From Candidatus Binatia bacterium (GTDB lineage: Bacteria; Desulfobacterota; Binatia; Bin18), in the NCBI GenBank assembly GCA_022820725.1, contig JAJEFA010000001.1, forward strand, positions 1-48,000: 48,000 bases of DNA, in the 5' to 3' direction. This document shows positions 35,375 through 42,869 of this stretch, piece after piece (positions within the stretch are counted from its first letter, which is position 1; each line of letters starts with the position of its first letter). Below the pieces are notes generated by a model. The model was not told where the DNA came from, did no database searches, and saw only the letters and a program-made list of their open reading frames with translations. A program made the position numbers and the translations under genes.

Positions 35375-35629
35375 ATGAAAAAGATTACCGTCTACTCAAC
35401 AGATTATTGAGGCTTTTGTACCGCAGCAAAGGCTTTGCTCACCCAAAAAGGCGTTCCGTTCGAAGACATTGACGTGTCGGACGATCCCACGATGCGGCAA
35501 GAGATTGCCCAGCGTTCAGGGCAGCGCACCGTCCCCCAGATTTTTATTGGGGAAGAGCCCATCGGCGGCTTCATGGAGTTGCAGACGCTGGAAGTCAGCG
35601 GCGAACTGGACGATTTGCTAGACGATTGA
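35375..35629 (+). CDS. Glutaredoxin with selenocysteine at the active site (UGA codon)
   Basis: 84 residues when the in-frame TGA at 35408-35410 is read as Sec (residue 12): MKKITVYSTDY-U-GFC-TAAKALL. The rest is a complete Grx3-type glutaredoxin (E. coli Grx3 is 83 residues): QKGVPFEDIDV, the cis-Pro TVP loop (52-54), and the GG motif (64-65) for glutathione binding. The UGA falls exactly on the catalytic N-terminal Cys of the CxxC motif. AAAGGA precedes the ATG by about 10 nt. Ordinary gene calling finds only a fragment starting at a TTG after the UGA. A SECIS-like hairpin follows. Selenium-containing glutaredoxins are known in some bacteria. It would reduce disulfides with glutathione at higher reactivity. 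A sequencing error or nonsense mutation is the alternative. Confidence 0.85.
35413..35450 (+). promoter_or_regulatory. Candidate bacterial SECIS element of the glutaredoxin gene
   Basis: After the UGA: upper stem AGCAAA (35425-35430) / TTTGCT (35434-35439) capped by GGC, and a lower stem CTTTTG (35413-35418) / CAAAAAG (35444-35450, one bulged A). The apical loop begins 20 nt after the UGA and has G first, fitting the general bacterial SECIS description (loop of 3-14 nt with a G near its start, 16-37 nt from UGA). Folded by hand. Confidence 0.6.
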
Positions 35630-35636
35630 CAACCGA

Positions 35637-35664
35637 GTAGGGGCAATTCATGAATTGCCCCTAC
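35637..35664. repeat. 28-bp perfect palindrome, terminator-like
   Basis: Arms GTAGGGGCAATTCA and TGAATTGCCCCTAC with no loop, followed by AGAAATTCTCTTTTTCT. It lies 7 nt after the glutaredoxin stop and may end that transcript. A very similar TAGGGGCAATTC palindrome occurs as a dispersed repeat in many bacterial genomes from memory, so it may be a REP/MITE-type unit. Confidence 0.6.
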
Positions 35665-35732
35665 AGAAATTCTCTTTTTCTCCTACGTGGACTTTGCTAT
35701 ACCCTCAACATCTCTTTCTTTAGGAGGGACGT

Positions 35733-36041
35733 ATGGCACTCTATCTTGACGAAGTCTGGCTCAAGGACCCAAGCCCGGAGCGGATGAAGGAATTTGTCGG
35801 ACTCATAGGCTCGGCCGCAAAAAATCCGGCCTCGGTCGGCGCCCCGCAGGAGGTCCGCTTTGCCGGTGGCCCGTGGTTCTCAAATGAAGAGCCCAAGGTC
35901 CTCTTTCTGGTGGACATTCCCGACCATACCCCGACCTTCCAGGTCTTTGGCAAAATCGTCTCAAGCGGCCTGATTGAAAAGCGCCGCCTGACCCCGATTG
36001 TGGAATGGAGTGAAGTCGAGAAGCTGGTTGAGCAATTGTAA
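35733..36041 (+). CDS. Conserved-looking small protein of unknown function
   Basis: 102 residues; AGGAGGGACGT directly before the ATG makes it a confident gene. The sequence MALYLDEVWLKDPSPERMKEF, VRFAGGPWFSNEEPKVLFLVDIPD, HTPTFQVFGKIVSSGLIEKRRLTPI has the alternating pattern of a small alpha/beta (dimeric ferredoxin-like, DUF3303-type) fold. No catalytic motif. Sits alone between the palindrome and a convergent VOC gene. Confidence 0.75.
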   Translation: MALYLDEVWLKDPSPERMKEFVGLIGSAAKNPASVGAPQEVRFAGGPWFSNEEPKVLFLVDIPDHTPTFQVFGKIVSSGLIEKRRLTPIVEWSEVEKLVEQL

Positions 36042-36057
36042 AAATTCCGGCATACAG

Positions 36058-36516
36058 TCAGTCGCTGGGAGGAGGCTGGACCAACTCAAGGACAATCTGG
36101 TCGGGGTCCCAAAAGTAGCAGGTGAACCCTCCCCGGTTGACGCCTGAAGTGATGGCATTCGGCGGCGAGAAGAAATGAACGCCGTCTGCCTTGAGCTGTT
36201 CGTAGCGAGCGTGGATATCCGTGACTGTCAACGCAAGGTGGGCTTCGCCGGGATTGCAGATGTCCGGCTTCTGCCGCCTGCCTTTCGGATGAATGTACTC
36301 AACCAACTCAAGATCATGGGTCGAGCGACCGCGCAGCTGGCCTGGGATAACGAATTGGGCAACCTTGAGGTGGGCGTTCTCATACCCGACCAAGCGACTC
36401 GTATAGGCGTTGGCCTGCTCCTGGACGAGTAGCAACTCAAGCCCGAGCTTCTGGTAGAACACGATCGATCGCTCAAGGTCCGAGACGGTCAGGCTGAAAT
36501 GCCATACGCCCAACAT
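36058..36516 (-). CDS. VOC-family (glyoxalase/dioxygenase superfamily) protein
   Basis: 152 residues with two VOC halves: GVWHFSLTVSDLERSIVFYQKLGLEL and GEAHLALTVTDIHARYEQLKADG, ending FWDPDQIVLELVQ. Metal ligands likely His6, His near 93 and Glu near 145. VOC proteins can be glyoxalase I, extradiol dioxygenase, fosfomycin resistance or methylmalonyl-CoA epimerase; the loop insert does not settle which. Downstream of the SDR gene on the same strand with a 55-nt gap. Confidence 0.85.
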   Translation of the reverse strand: MLGVWHFSLTVSDLERSIVFYQKLGLELLLVQEQANAYTSRLVGYENAHLKVAQFVIPGQLRGRSTHDLELVEYIHPKGRRQKPDICNPGEAHLALTVTDIHARYEQLKADGVHFFSPPNAITSGVNRGGFTCYFWDPDQIVLELVQPPPSD

Positions 36517-36571
36517 GGCAGACTCCTTTGACGCTCAAGAAGTAGAGAGCATTCACCGTCTTCCGGCTCTC

Positions 36572-37348
36572 TCAGTCAAATGCCAATCCACCACAGACGT
36601 TAAGCGCTTGGCCGGTTATATAGCTCGCTGCATCTGACAGGAGAAACCAAATAACCTCGGCAACCTCCCGGGGGCTTTCTATCCGTCCGAGGGGAATAGT
36701 GTCGGCCAGCCCAGCCAGAGATTCTTCCACGCTGATGCCGCGCCGGGCAGCCCGCTGCCTATGGATGCCATATGTCATTGGAGTATCAACGACTCCTGGG
36801 CAGACCGCATTGACCTGGATATTGGCAGCAGCGAGACTTGCGGCTGCGGAGCGAACCAAACTAATGAGGCCAGCTTTACTCGCCGCATAGTCACTACTAT
36901 CGGCACGTGGACCACGCCCAGCAACCGAGGCAACCATCACCATGCGGCCGTGTTGATTGTTCTCGATCAGATGACGCGCAGTGGCCTGGATACTGCAAAA
37001 CGCACCGGTCAGATTCACCTCAAACGTCCGTCGCCACTGACGGGGGGACAACTCCAGGAAGTTGCCGGTATGGATAATACCGGCCGTATACACGAGCCGG
37101 GTGACGCCGCCGAAGGCCGCGTGTGCCTGGGCAATCAACGCGGCAACGGATGCCTCATCGGTCACGTCAACACTGTGGGCGAGGGCTTCGGTGGGGAGGT
37201 TAGCGACGCTTGCCTCGGCGCGCGCATAATCGAGATCAGCGGCAACAAGCGGGATTCCCTGGCCGGCGAGCTTGGCAATAACCGCACTGCCGATACCGCC
37301 GCACCCGATCACCACAGTTGCTCCACCAAGTGAGTCACACCCTGCCAT
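36572..37348 (-). CDS. SDR family oxidoreductase
   Basis: 258 residues, classical short-chain dehydrogenase. The cofactor motif VIGCGGIGSAVIAKL varies from TGxxxGIG; DVTD, the NLTG-type NLTGAFCS, catalytic Ser in MVASVAG and YAASK are present, with the end SYITGQALNVCGGL. Reaction: NAD(P)-linked alcohol/ketone interconversion; substrate unknown. The ribosome site GAGGAG can be paired in a hairpin (see next entry). It lies 107 nt after the GrdB-like selenoprotein gene on the same strand. Confidence 0.88.
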   Translation of the reverse strand: MAGCDSLGGATVVIGCGGIGSAVIAKLAGQGIPLVAADLDYARAEASVANLPTEALAHSVDVTDEASVAALIAQAHAAFGGVTRLVYTAGIIHTGNFLELSPRQWRRTFEVNLTGAFCSIQATARHLIENNQHGRMVMVASVAGRGPRADSSDYAASKAGLISLVRSAAASLAAANIQVNAVCPGVVDTPMTYGIHRQRAARRGISVEESLAGLADTIPLGRIESPREVAEVIWFLLSDAASYITGQALNVCGGLAFD

Positions 37349-37351
37349 TGC

Positions 37352-37415
37352 GTCTCCTCGGAGGGAAACCCCGACCCTGGCCCTCTCTCAGAGGCAGAGG
37401 AGACAGGTTTCGGGG
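37352..37415 (-). promoter_or_regulatory. Structured leader that could hide the SDR ribosome site
   Basis: On the minus strand GTCTCCTC (37404-37397) is complementary to GAGGAGAC (37359-37352), which contains the Shine-Dalgarno of the SDR gene. An inner CCTCT-GAG-AGAGG hairpin lies between. An alternative pairing CCCCGA (37415-37410) / TCGGGG (37374-37369) crosses it. Could be a translational switch, an RNA thermometer or just an intergenic repeat; folded by hand. Confidence 0.3.
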
Positions 37416-37455
37416 AGAATACGGCCTACCCCAGCCCGCCAGTCTGTATCCGCCT

Positions 37456-38355
37456 TTAGGCCGCTGTCTCACACACCCCGCAGGCTTCCGGGTTGTTCTG
37501 CTCAGCCAGAATACGGTCTTCTTCGGTTTGATACTGCGGGGTATCGTGGCGTGGGGTGCGGGTGTCGCCGTCATTCATCACCCCGTCTTTCCAGCTATCG
37601 TCCTCCGCCCAGCGGAACGGCAGGTGCTTGATCTGACCGGGCTGCGTGAGCGAGGAGAACGCCTCAAGAGCCTCTAGCAGAATCGCGCGCTGGAGTTCCG
37701 GCTCGAACGGTTTACCGGTTGTGTGACCGAGCAAATAGTCGAGAAAGGCTGCGCGGGGCGGGTGGACGGACTGGAGAATGTCAAGCGCACTCCCCATACA
37801 GAGTGTCGGGATACCGGCGGCCTCAGCACTACGGGCAATCAGTCCCACGGACTGATGACACACCGGTCAAACGGGGACCAGCAAAGCCACATCAACACGC
37901 TCGGCCTTCAACTGTTCGGTCAGTTGCGGGGCTAATGCCTCACGGACTTTCCGAGTCGAATAAATACCCCCCATAAAGGTAAAGGCATGGTCGGCCAGTT
38001 TGCCGATGACACCTTCTTCTTCCAAGCGGCGGAGCGTATCAATCGGGAAGACGACGTTGGGATCACGCCGAGCATCGGTCTGGTCGTAGGCAAAATGGGC
38101 AGTCCGCAGGTCTGAGGTTGCGACGGCCTTGGGGATGGCTCGGAAGGAAAAATCATCCTTGGTATGAAAAGCGACTTGGCCGGTCACATAAATGCCACCG
38201 GAAGCAATCAGGCCCAGGCGGCATTCCGACAAGGGCTTGGCCAGCGGAGTCCACGGCGGCGTGTCTTCGTTCTGCACCCATTGGTACGTCTTATAGCCAA
38301 GCGCGGCATAATTGGCTGTAATGCGTTTAATATAATCGACTGGTGGCTTCTGCAT
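37456..38355 (-). CDS. GrdB/PrdB-family selenoprotein (UGA-encoded Sec in UPVC motif)
   Basis: 299 residues with the TGA at 37869-37867 read as Sec163. The upstream part ends KAERVDVALLVPV and the downstream part begins PVCHQSVGLIARSAEAAGIP, giving the family hallmark LVPV-U-PVC-HQS of glycine/sarcosine/betaine/D-proline reductase selenoprotein B proteins. Two separate ORFs would otherwise be called. The ATG at 38355 follows GGAGGAAGAT; an upstream start adds 27 unrelated residues. Length lies between PrdB (~240) and GrdB (~430). It ends with a CGVC motif. In Clostridia such proteins cleave C-N bonds reductively, but here no grdA, grdC/D or proprotein is adjacent, so the substrate is unknown. 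The function may be unrelated to Stickland metabolism. Confidence 0.9.
37838..37856 (-). promoter_or_regulatory. Candidate bacterial SECIS element of the GrdB-like gene
   Basis: Minus strand ATCAGTCC and GGACTGAT form a perfect 8-bp stem capped by GTG, whose first base is G. The loop begins 18 nt after the UGA, within the range known for bacterial SECIS. Lies entirely within codons for CHQSVGLI. Confidence 0.7.
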
Positions 38356-38432
38356 ATCTTCCTCCAAGGCCCTCACACTGTCAGGTTTTCTTTCCAAAGA
38401 CAACGGGCCGCTGTTCCGTTTTCCCCGAGTCT

Positions 38433-39215
38433 TCACTCTGGGACGGCACCAAATTCGGCGATAACCGGTGCGTGATCCGAAGCTCCCTTGCCTTTGCGTG
38501 CCTCACGGTCTATGGCAACGTCCGTACAACGCTCGGCTAGCGACTGGGTAACAAGAATATGGTCAATCCGCAGCCCCTTGTTTCTGGGGAAGGCCAGTTG
38601 GCGATAATCCCACCAGCTATACAGATCTCCTTCGACGTAATGGAGGCGAAACGTATCAACCAGTCCCCAGCCACACAGAGCGGCAAACGCCTGACGCATG
38701 TCCGGATGAAACAGGACGCTGTCTTGCCATTCCTCCGGGTCATGGACGTCCCGCGCTTCGGGCGCGATATTCAAATCTCCGCACAGGGCGAGCGGTTTTC
38801 CAGCATCACACTGAGCGTCAAGAAAGTGCCGGACACGGCTCAGCCAGGTGCGCTTATAGGCAAACTTCTCACTTCCGACCACCTGTCCGTTCGGAACATA
38901 GAGACACAGGATGTGGACATCTGCGATGTAGGCGGACAAGAAACGAGCCTCACGGTCCTCAGGGTCACCGCCGAGGTGGTCTACGACTTGGCTCGGCTCG
39001 GAGCGAGACAGGAGAGCGACGCCGTTATAGGTCTTTTGTCCACAAACGGTCACCCAGTAGCCGATGTCCTCAAACTCGCGACGCGGAAAGGCATCGTCCG
39101 TGACTTTTGTTTCTTGCAGACAAACGATTTCAGGTAGTTGCTGGCGGATGAGCCAGTCCAGCACCCGCTCCTTGCGCGCCCGGATCGAATTGACGTTCCA
39201 AGTGGCAATACGCAC
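38433..39215 (-). CDS. xthA: Exodeoxyribonuclease III
   Basis: 260 residues, full length for XthA. The EEP-fold motifs occur in order: TWNVNSIRAR, LQETKV (catalytic Glu), YNGVALLSR, the GDLNIAPEARDVHDP loop (Asp/Asn), WWDYR, LRIDHILVTQ and the SDHAPV active-site Asp-His. It is a Mg-dependent AP endonuclease/3'-5' exonuclease in base excision repair. Starts 4 nt after the nuoG stop and is probably cotranscribed with it. Confidence 0.94.
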   Translation of the reverse strand: MRIATWNVNSIRARKERVLDWLIRQQLPEIVCLQETKVTDDAFPRREFEDIGYWVTVCGQKTYNGVALLSRSEPSQVVDHLGGDPEDREARFLSAYIADVHILCLYVPNGQVVGSEKFAYKRTWLSRVRHFLDAQCDAGKPLALCGDLNIAPEARDVHDPEEWQDSVLFHPDMRQAFAALCGWGLVDTFRLHYVEGDLYSWWDYRQLAFPRNKGLRIDHILVTQSLAERCTDVAIDREARKGKGASDHAPVIAEFGAVPE

Positions 39216-39219
39216 AGGC

Positions 39220-40821
39220 TCAGCTATCGGTCTCTGGTCCGGCTCCGGTCAAAGGTGTCCCCTGGAGGCCGATCTTCCCATACGTCAGCCCGGCAAAGGC
39301 TGGGACTGAGTGCGTTAATTCGCCAAAGACGTCGCTAATCGAAACAGAGTCCGGGCCGTCTAGCCCCGTGCTCAGCAGGGCCAGCGCCTCCCAGCCGGCT
39401 TTCGCTTCTCCCGGTGGCGGGAAGGCCTGGGAGAGCCGCTGGACACGCCCGGCCTGATTCGTACACGTCCCGTCCGTCTCCACAGCCGCCGCGATCGGCA
39501 GTACGATGTCTGCATACTCGGTCGTACTATTATAGTCCGTGTCGAGCACGATGACGGTTGTCTCGCCCAGAGCGCTATCAATACGTTCCTGGTCGAATGC
39601 CGTGACGAGGTCTGCACCAAGAATAAAGAGGACTTTCACCTGTCCCTGCTCGGCCGCAGCGAGAATTGTCTCAGCCTCGCCTCCTCCGTTCAACAGCCCC
39701 AGACTCTTCAGTCCCTGCGTGTTCGGATTTTTGTCGGCGTGGATCAGGAAATCATCATGAAACGCATCAGCCGGAGACCACGACAAGCCAGCCGTGTGTG
39801 TGGAACCGATTTGCTCTCTGAGCAGGCGGGAGAGCAGAAAGGCTTCTTCGTTGGTTGCCTTGGCTCCAATAATCGCCGCGACCGCATCCGCCCCGTGCCC
39901 GTCTTGGGCCGACCGGACGGCGTGCGCTACCCTTTTTCCAGCTTCCTCCCACGAGACGACCGTAAAAGACGATTCATCACGGACTAAAGGAGTGGGAATC
40001 CGGCTGTCCTGTTGAAAGGACTTATACCAGTGCCGTCCCTCATCACACATCCAATATGTATTGACGTCGGGATTCTGGCGGGGTCGAAACCGAAAGATCT
40101 CACCCCGACGATGGTAGATATCGATATTGCAACCGGTGGCGCAACGGGTGCAGGTCGAGGGCGTTTTTTCAAGATACCAGACCCGAGACTTGAAGCGGAA
40201 ATCCTTGCTCGTCAGCGCCCCCACAGGGCACACGTCAACAACATTGCCGGAATAGGGATTGTCGAGCTTCTTCCCCGGAAAGAGACTGATTCGGGAATGA
40301 TCCCCACGCTCAAAAATGCCCAACTCGCCGGTCTGGGTTATTTCATCGCAGAAGCGGGTACAGCGGGCGCACAGAATACAGCGCTCTTCGTCGAGCACAA
40401 CTTCGGGTCCCAGGTCAACCACTTTTCCCTTATGCACCTTGGCTTCAAGCTGCATCTCGCTCTTATAGGCACCGTACAGCATGTAATAGTCTTGGAGCTT
40501 GCACTCACCGGCCTGGTCGCAGATGGGACAATCGATCGGGTGGTTGATTAAAAGAAATTCGAGCACCGCGGCTTGGGCGTGTTTCGCTCTTTCACTGGTA
40601 GTTTTTACCACCATCCCATCGGAAACACGCGTATTACAGCCAATCTGAAGCTTGGGCATGTTTTCGATCTCGACCAGGCACATGCGGCAGTTTCCCGATA
40701 TGCTGAGTCCGGGATGGTAACAGTAGTGCGGCACTTCAATGCCGACCTGTTCGGCGGCTTGGATGACGTTGAGGCCGTCTTCGACCGTCACTTCTTGGCC
40801 ATCGATTTCAAGTGTTGGCAT
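39220..40821 (-). CDS. nuoG: NADH-quinone oxidoreductase subunit G
   Basis: 533 residues; shorter than E. coli NuoG (908), lacking most of the C-terminal molybdopterin-like domain. The N-terminal [2Fe-2S] ligands are C34, C45, C48, C62. A His-Cys3 cluster follows (HPIDCPICDQAGECKLQ), then [4Fe-4S] CILCARCTRFC...CPVGAL. The optional N7 cluster ligands are also present (CTRCATGC and later WMCDEG). Peripheral-arm subunit passing electrons from NuoF to the Q-module. 19 nt after nuoF. No other complex I genes lie within the window. Confidence 0.92.
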   Translation of the reverse strand: MPTLEIDGQEVTVEDGLNVIQAAEQVGIEVPHYCYHPGLSISGNCRMCLVEIENMPKLQIGCNTRVSDGMVVKTTSERAKHAQAAVLEFLLINHPIDCPICDQAGECKLQDYYMLYGAYKSEMQLEAKVHKGKVVDLGPEVVLDEERCILCARCTRFCDEITQTGELGIFERGDHSRISLFPGKKLDNPYSGNVVDVCPVGALTSKDFRFKSRVWYLEKTPSTCTRCATGCNIDIYHRRGEIFRFRPRQNPDVNTYWMCDEGRHWYKSFQQDSRIPTPLVRDESSFTVVSWEEAGKRVAHAVRSAQDGHGADAVAAIIGAKATNEEAFLLSRLLREQIGSTHTAGLSWSPADAFHDDFLIHADKNPNTQGLKSLGLLNGGGEAETILAAAEQGQVKVLFILGADLVTAFDQERIDSALGETTVIVLDTDYNSTTEYADIVLPIAAAVETDGTCTNQAGRVQRLSQAFPPPGEAKAGWEALALLSTGLDGPDSVSISDVFGELTHSVPAFAGLTYGKIGLQGTPLTGAGPETDS

Positions 40822-40840
40822 GAAAACCTCTGGGGGAGAC

Positions 40841-42133
40841 TTAGGCAGCTTCGGGCTGGACCGCTGCTTTTTTCAGCGGGCAGCCGCCTTCCGTCACATG
40901 GGCAACGAACTCGTCGCGGAACTTCGTCAGATAACTCTGGGTTGGCATGGCTGCTGCGTCGGCTAGAACACACACCGTATTGCCCATCATATTGGTACAA
41001 ATACGGTCTATCAGGTCGATATCCTCGGCTTTGCCGTTGCCCTCTTCGAGTCGAACCAGGAGCTTGTGTAACCAGCCGGTTCCTTCTCGACACGGCGAGC
41101 ACTGGCCGCAGGACTCGTGGTGATAGAAGCGGTCAACGATCTCCAAGGCGCGTACCATACAGGTGTCTTCGTCCATCACGATAATACCGGCGGTACCCAG
41201 AAAGGCACCAATGGCGCGCATGGAGTCAAAATCCATATGGACGTCAATTTCATCCGGCGTCAGAACGGGGAACGACGACCCGGCCGGCATGACGGCCTTG
41301 AGTTGCTTGCCATCTTTGATGCCCCCCGCGTAGTCGTAGATCACCTCGCGCAACGGCATGCCCATGGGCAACTCAAACATGCCGGGCTTCTCAACATGCC
41401 CGCTGACTCCGTATATTTTGGGACCCGGTCCGCTTTCCGGCCCAATGGACCGAAACCAGTCCGGACCGTTTTTGATGATAGACGGCACGCAGGCAAGCGT
41501 TTCCACGTTATTCACAATAGTCGGGCAGCCAAATAAGCCGTACACGGCGGGGAACGGCGGTTTGATGCGGGGGTAGGCGCGCTTGCCCTCAAGCGACTCA
41601 ATCAGGCCGGTCTCCTCCCCACAGATATAGGCCCCGGCTCCCCGGTGGACGTAGACCTCAAGATCAAAGCCGCTCCCGAAAATATCTTTGCCAAACAGGC
41701 CCTGGCCATACGCCTCGGCCAGGGCCTGTTCCAGACATTTTGCACCGTAAGCGAATTCACCCCTAATATAGATATAGGCCGTGTGGGCGTTGATAGCGTA
41801 GCAGGTGATGAGAATACCTTCTAAGAGGATATGGGTGTTCTTCTCGATGATCGCCCGATCTTTGAACGTTCCGGGCTCACTCTCGTCTGCGTTACAGCAC
41901 AGATAGACGGGCTTATCCGAGTCCTTGGGCAAGAACCCCCATTTGACGCCTGCCGGAAAACCCGCCCCGCCTCGCCCACGCAGGTTCGATTCTTTTACTT
42001 GAGCGGTGACTTCCTCAGGCTTGAGCGTCGTCAGCGCCTGACGCGCTGCGGCATAGCCATCATGAGCCAGGTAGACATCAAGCTTGTGAATGTCAGGGAC
42101 ATCCTCATGGCGCAGTAAGACGTTTTCGGCCAT
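40841..42133 (-). CDS. nuoF: NADH-quinone oxidoreductase subunit F
   Basis: 430 residues, full length. FMN/NADH-binding GRGGAGFPAGVKWGF, NADESEPGTFKDR, the GAGAYICGEETGLIESLEGK segment and the [4Fe-4S] motif ESCGQCSPCREG with a later Cys in GNTVCVLADA. It oxidises NADH and reduces FMN in complex I. First gene of nuoF-nuoG-xthA; AAGGAAGGAC precedes the ATG. The partner nuoE, usually directly upstream, is absent: the gene upstream is divergent and unrelated. Confidence 0.95.
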   Translation of the reverse strand: MAENVLLRHEDVPDIHKLDVYLAHDGYAAARQALTTLKPEEVTAQVKESNLRGRGGAGFPAGVKWGFLPKDSDKPVYLCCNADESEPGTFKDRAIIEKNTHILLEGILITCYAINAHTAYIYIRGEFAYGAKCLEQALAEAYGQGLFGKDIFGSGFDLEVYVHRGAGAYICGEETGLIESLEGKRAYPRIKPPFPAVYGLFGCPTIVNNVETLACVPSIIKNGPDWFRSIGPESGPGPKIYGVSGHVEKPGMFELPMGMPLREVIYDYAGGIKDGKQLKAVMPAGSSFPVLTPDEIDVHMDFDSMRAIGAFLGTAGIIVMDEDTCMVRALEIVDRFYHHESCGQCSPCREGTGWLHKLLVRLEEGNGKAEDIDLIDRICTNMMGNTVCVLADAAAMPTQSYLTKFRDEFVAHVTEGGCPLKKAAVQPEAA

Positions 42134-42280
42134 TCGTCCTTCCTTATCTCTCCTAAGGGAACATAAAACAAAGAGAAAACATCAACTCCGGTCAGGATAT
42201 CGGCCCCCGTTTTGAGTGTCAAACATCCTTATCGGGCGGCCATTTACATTTCTAGTGCCCTCTGGTTTAACGTCCGCCTG

Positions 42281-42796
42281 ATGAGTGATTTCATTCTCTT
42301 ATGGACGCATGTCCTCAGCTTGGCGGTCTTCTTTGGCAGTGGCGTCACCCTCCTCGTCACCTTGCTTCCACCGGCCGCTCAGATTGACAACCCAGCAGCA
42401 AAACAGACCTACCTAGCCAAGGGTCTGAAATACTACAATCCGCTCAGCATCGGCTCACTCGGAGTCGTGCTGATGACCGGCGCGTGGAATCTCACGGCTT
42501 TCAAGGCCAAGCCTGGCTTAGCCTTCTTTACGCCAGAAGGATATTTATCAGACTTCGGTAGCCTGCTGAGCCTCAAACTTCTCATTGTCTTTATTCTGAT
42601 TAACGTGAGCGCCGCAGTTTCCCTGGGCATGGGTCACCGCCTGGTCCGCACGGAGGTACGCGGGGAGGCATTCCCGCCGGATAAGCTGCCTAGTCTGGTC
42701 AGGCGCATTCAAGTTTTTACCGGGGTGGCGCTGGTCCTGACCGCCTGGATTATCTGGATTTCACTCGATATGTCGCGGCTGGGTTTGAAAGAGTAA
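42281..42796 (+). CDS. Four-helix membrane protein, CopD-like
   Basis: 171 residues from the ATG at 42281; the longer ORF adds 23 residues from the divergent promoter region. Four hydrophobic segments (FILLWTHVLSLAVFFGSGVT, SIGSLGVVLMTGAWNL, LLSLKLLIVFILINVSAAV, VFTGVALVLTAWIIW). The H in LWTH and the layout recall CopD/DUF2269-type copper or heme-linked membrane proteins, but the resemblance is loose. The C-terminal stop lies in the arm of a terminator hairpin. Role unknown. Confidence 0.7.
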   Translation: MSDFILLWTHVLSLAVFFGSGVTLLVTLLPPAAQIDNPAAKQTYLAKGLKYYNPLSIGSLGVVLMTGAWNLTAFKAKPGLAFFTPEGYLSDFGSLLSLKLLIVFILINVSAAVSLGMGHRLVRTEVRGEAFPPDKLPSLVRRIQVFTGVALVLTAWIIWISLDMSRLGLKE

Positions 42797-42841
42797 ACGT
42801 GTCCAGCATCTCATGTCTATTGGAGGACACGTTTACTCTTT
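42788..42841. terminator. 17-bp inverted repeat between convergent genes
   Basis: Perfect arms AAAGAGTAAACGTGTCC (42788-42804) and GGACACGTTTACTCTTT (42825-42841) with a 20-nt loop. The left arm overlaps the stop codon of the membrane-protein gene. A likely bidirectional terminator; only 28 nt separate it from the convergent enoyl-CoA hydratase stop. Confidence 0.6.
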
Positions 42842-42869
42842 GCGGTGTCGGAGTTGGGCCTATAGACGC

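Noticed and set aside
35408..35410. Glutaredoxin as a pseudogene broken by a stop
   Set aside because: The stop is TGA at precisely the Sec-compatible residue, the rest of the gene is intact, and a second, independent Sec gene lies 2 kb away.
37456..37863. Second half of the GrdB-like gene as an independent gene starting at GTG
   Set aside because: No ribosome site, and it begins in the middle of the conserved UxxC motif.
42788..42841. 17-bp inverted repeat as ends of a small transposon
   Set aside because: Too short a span, no target duplication seen, and position between convergent stops fits a terminator.
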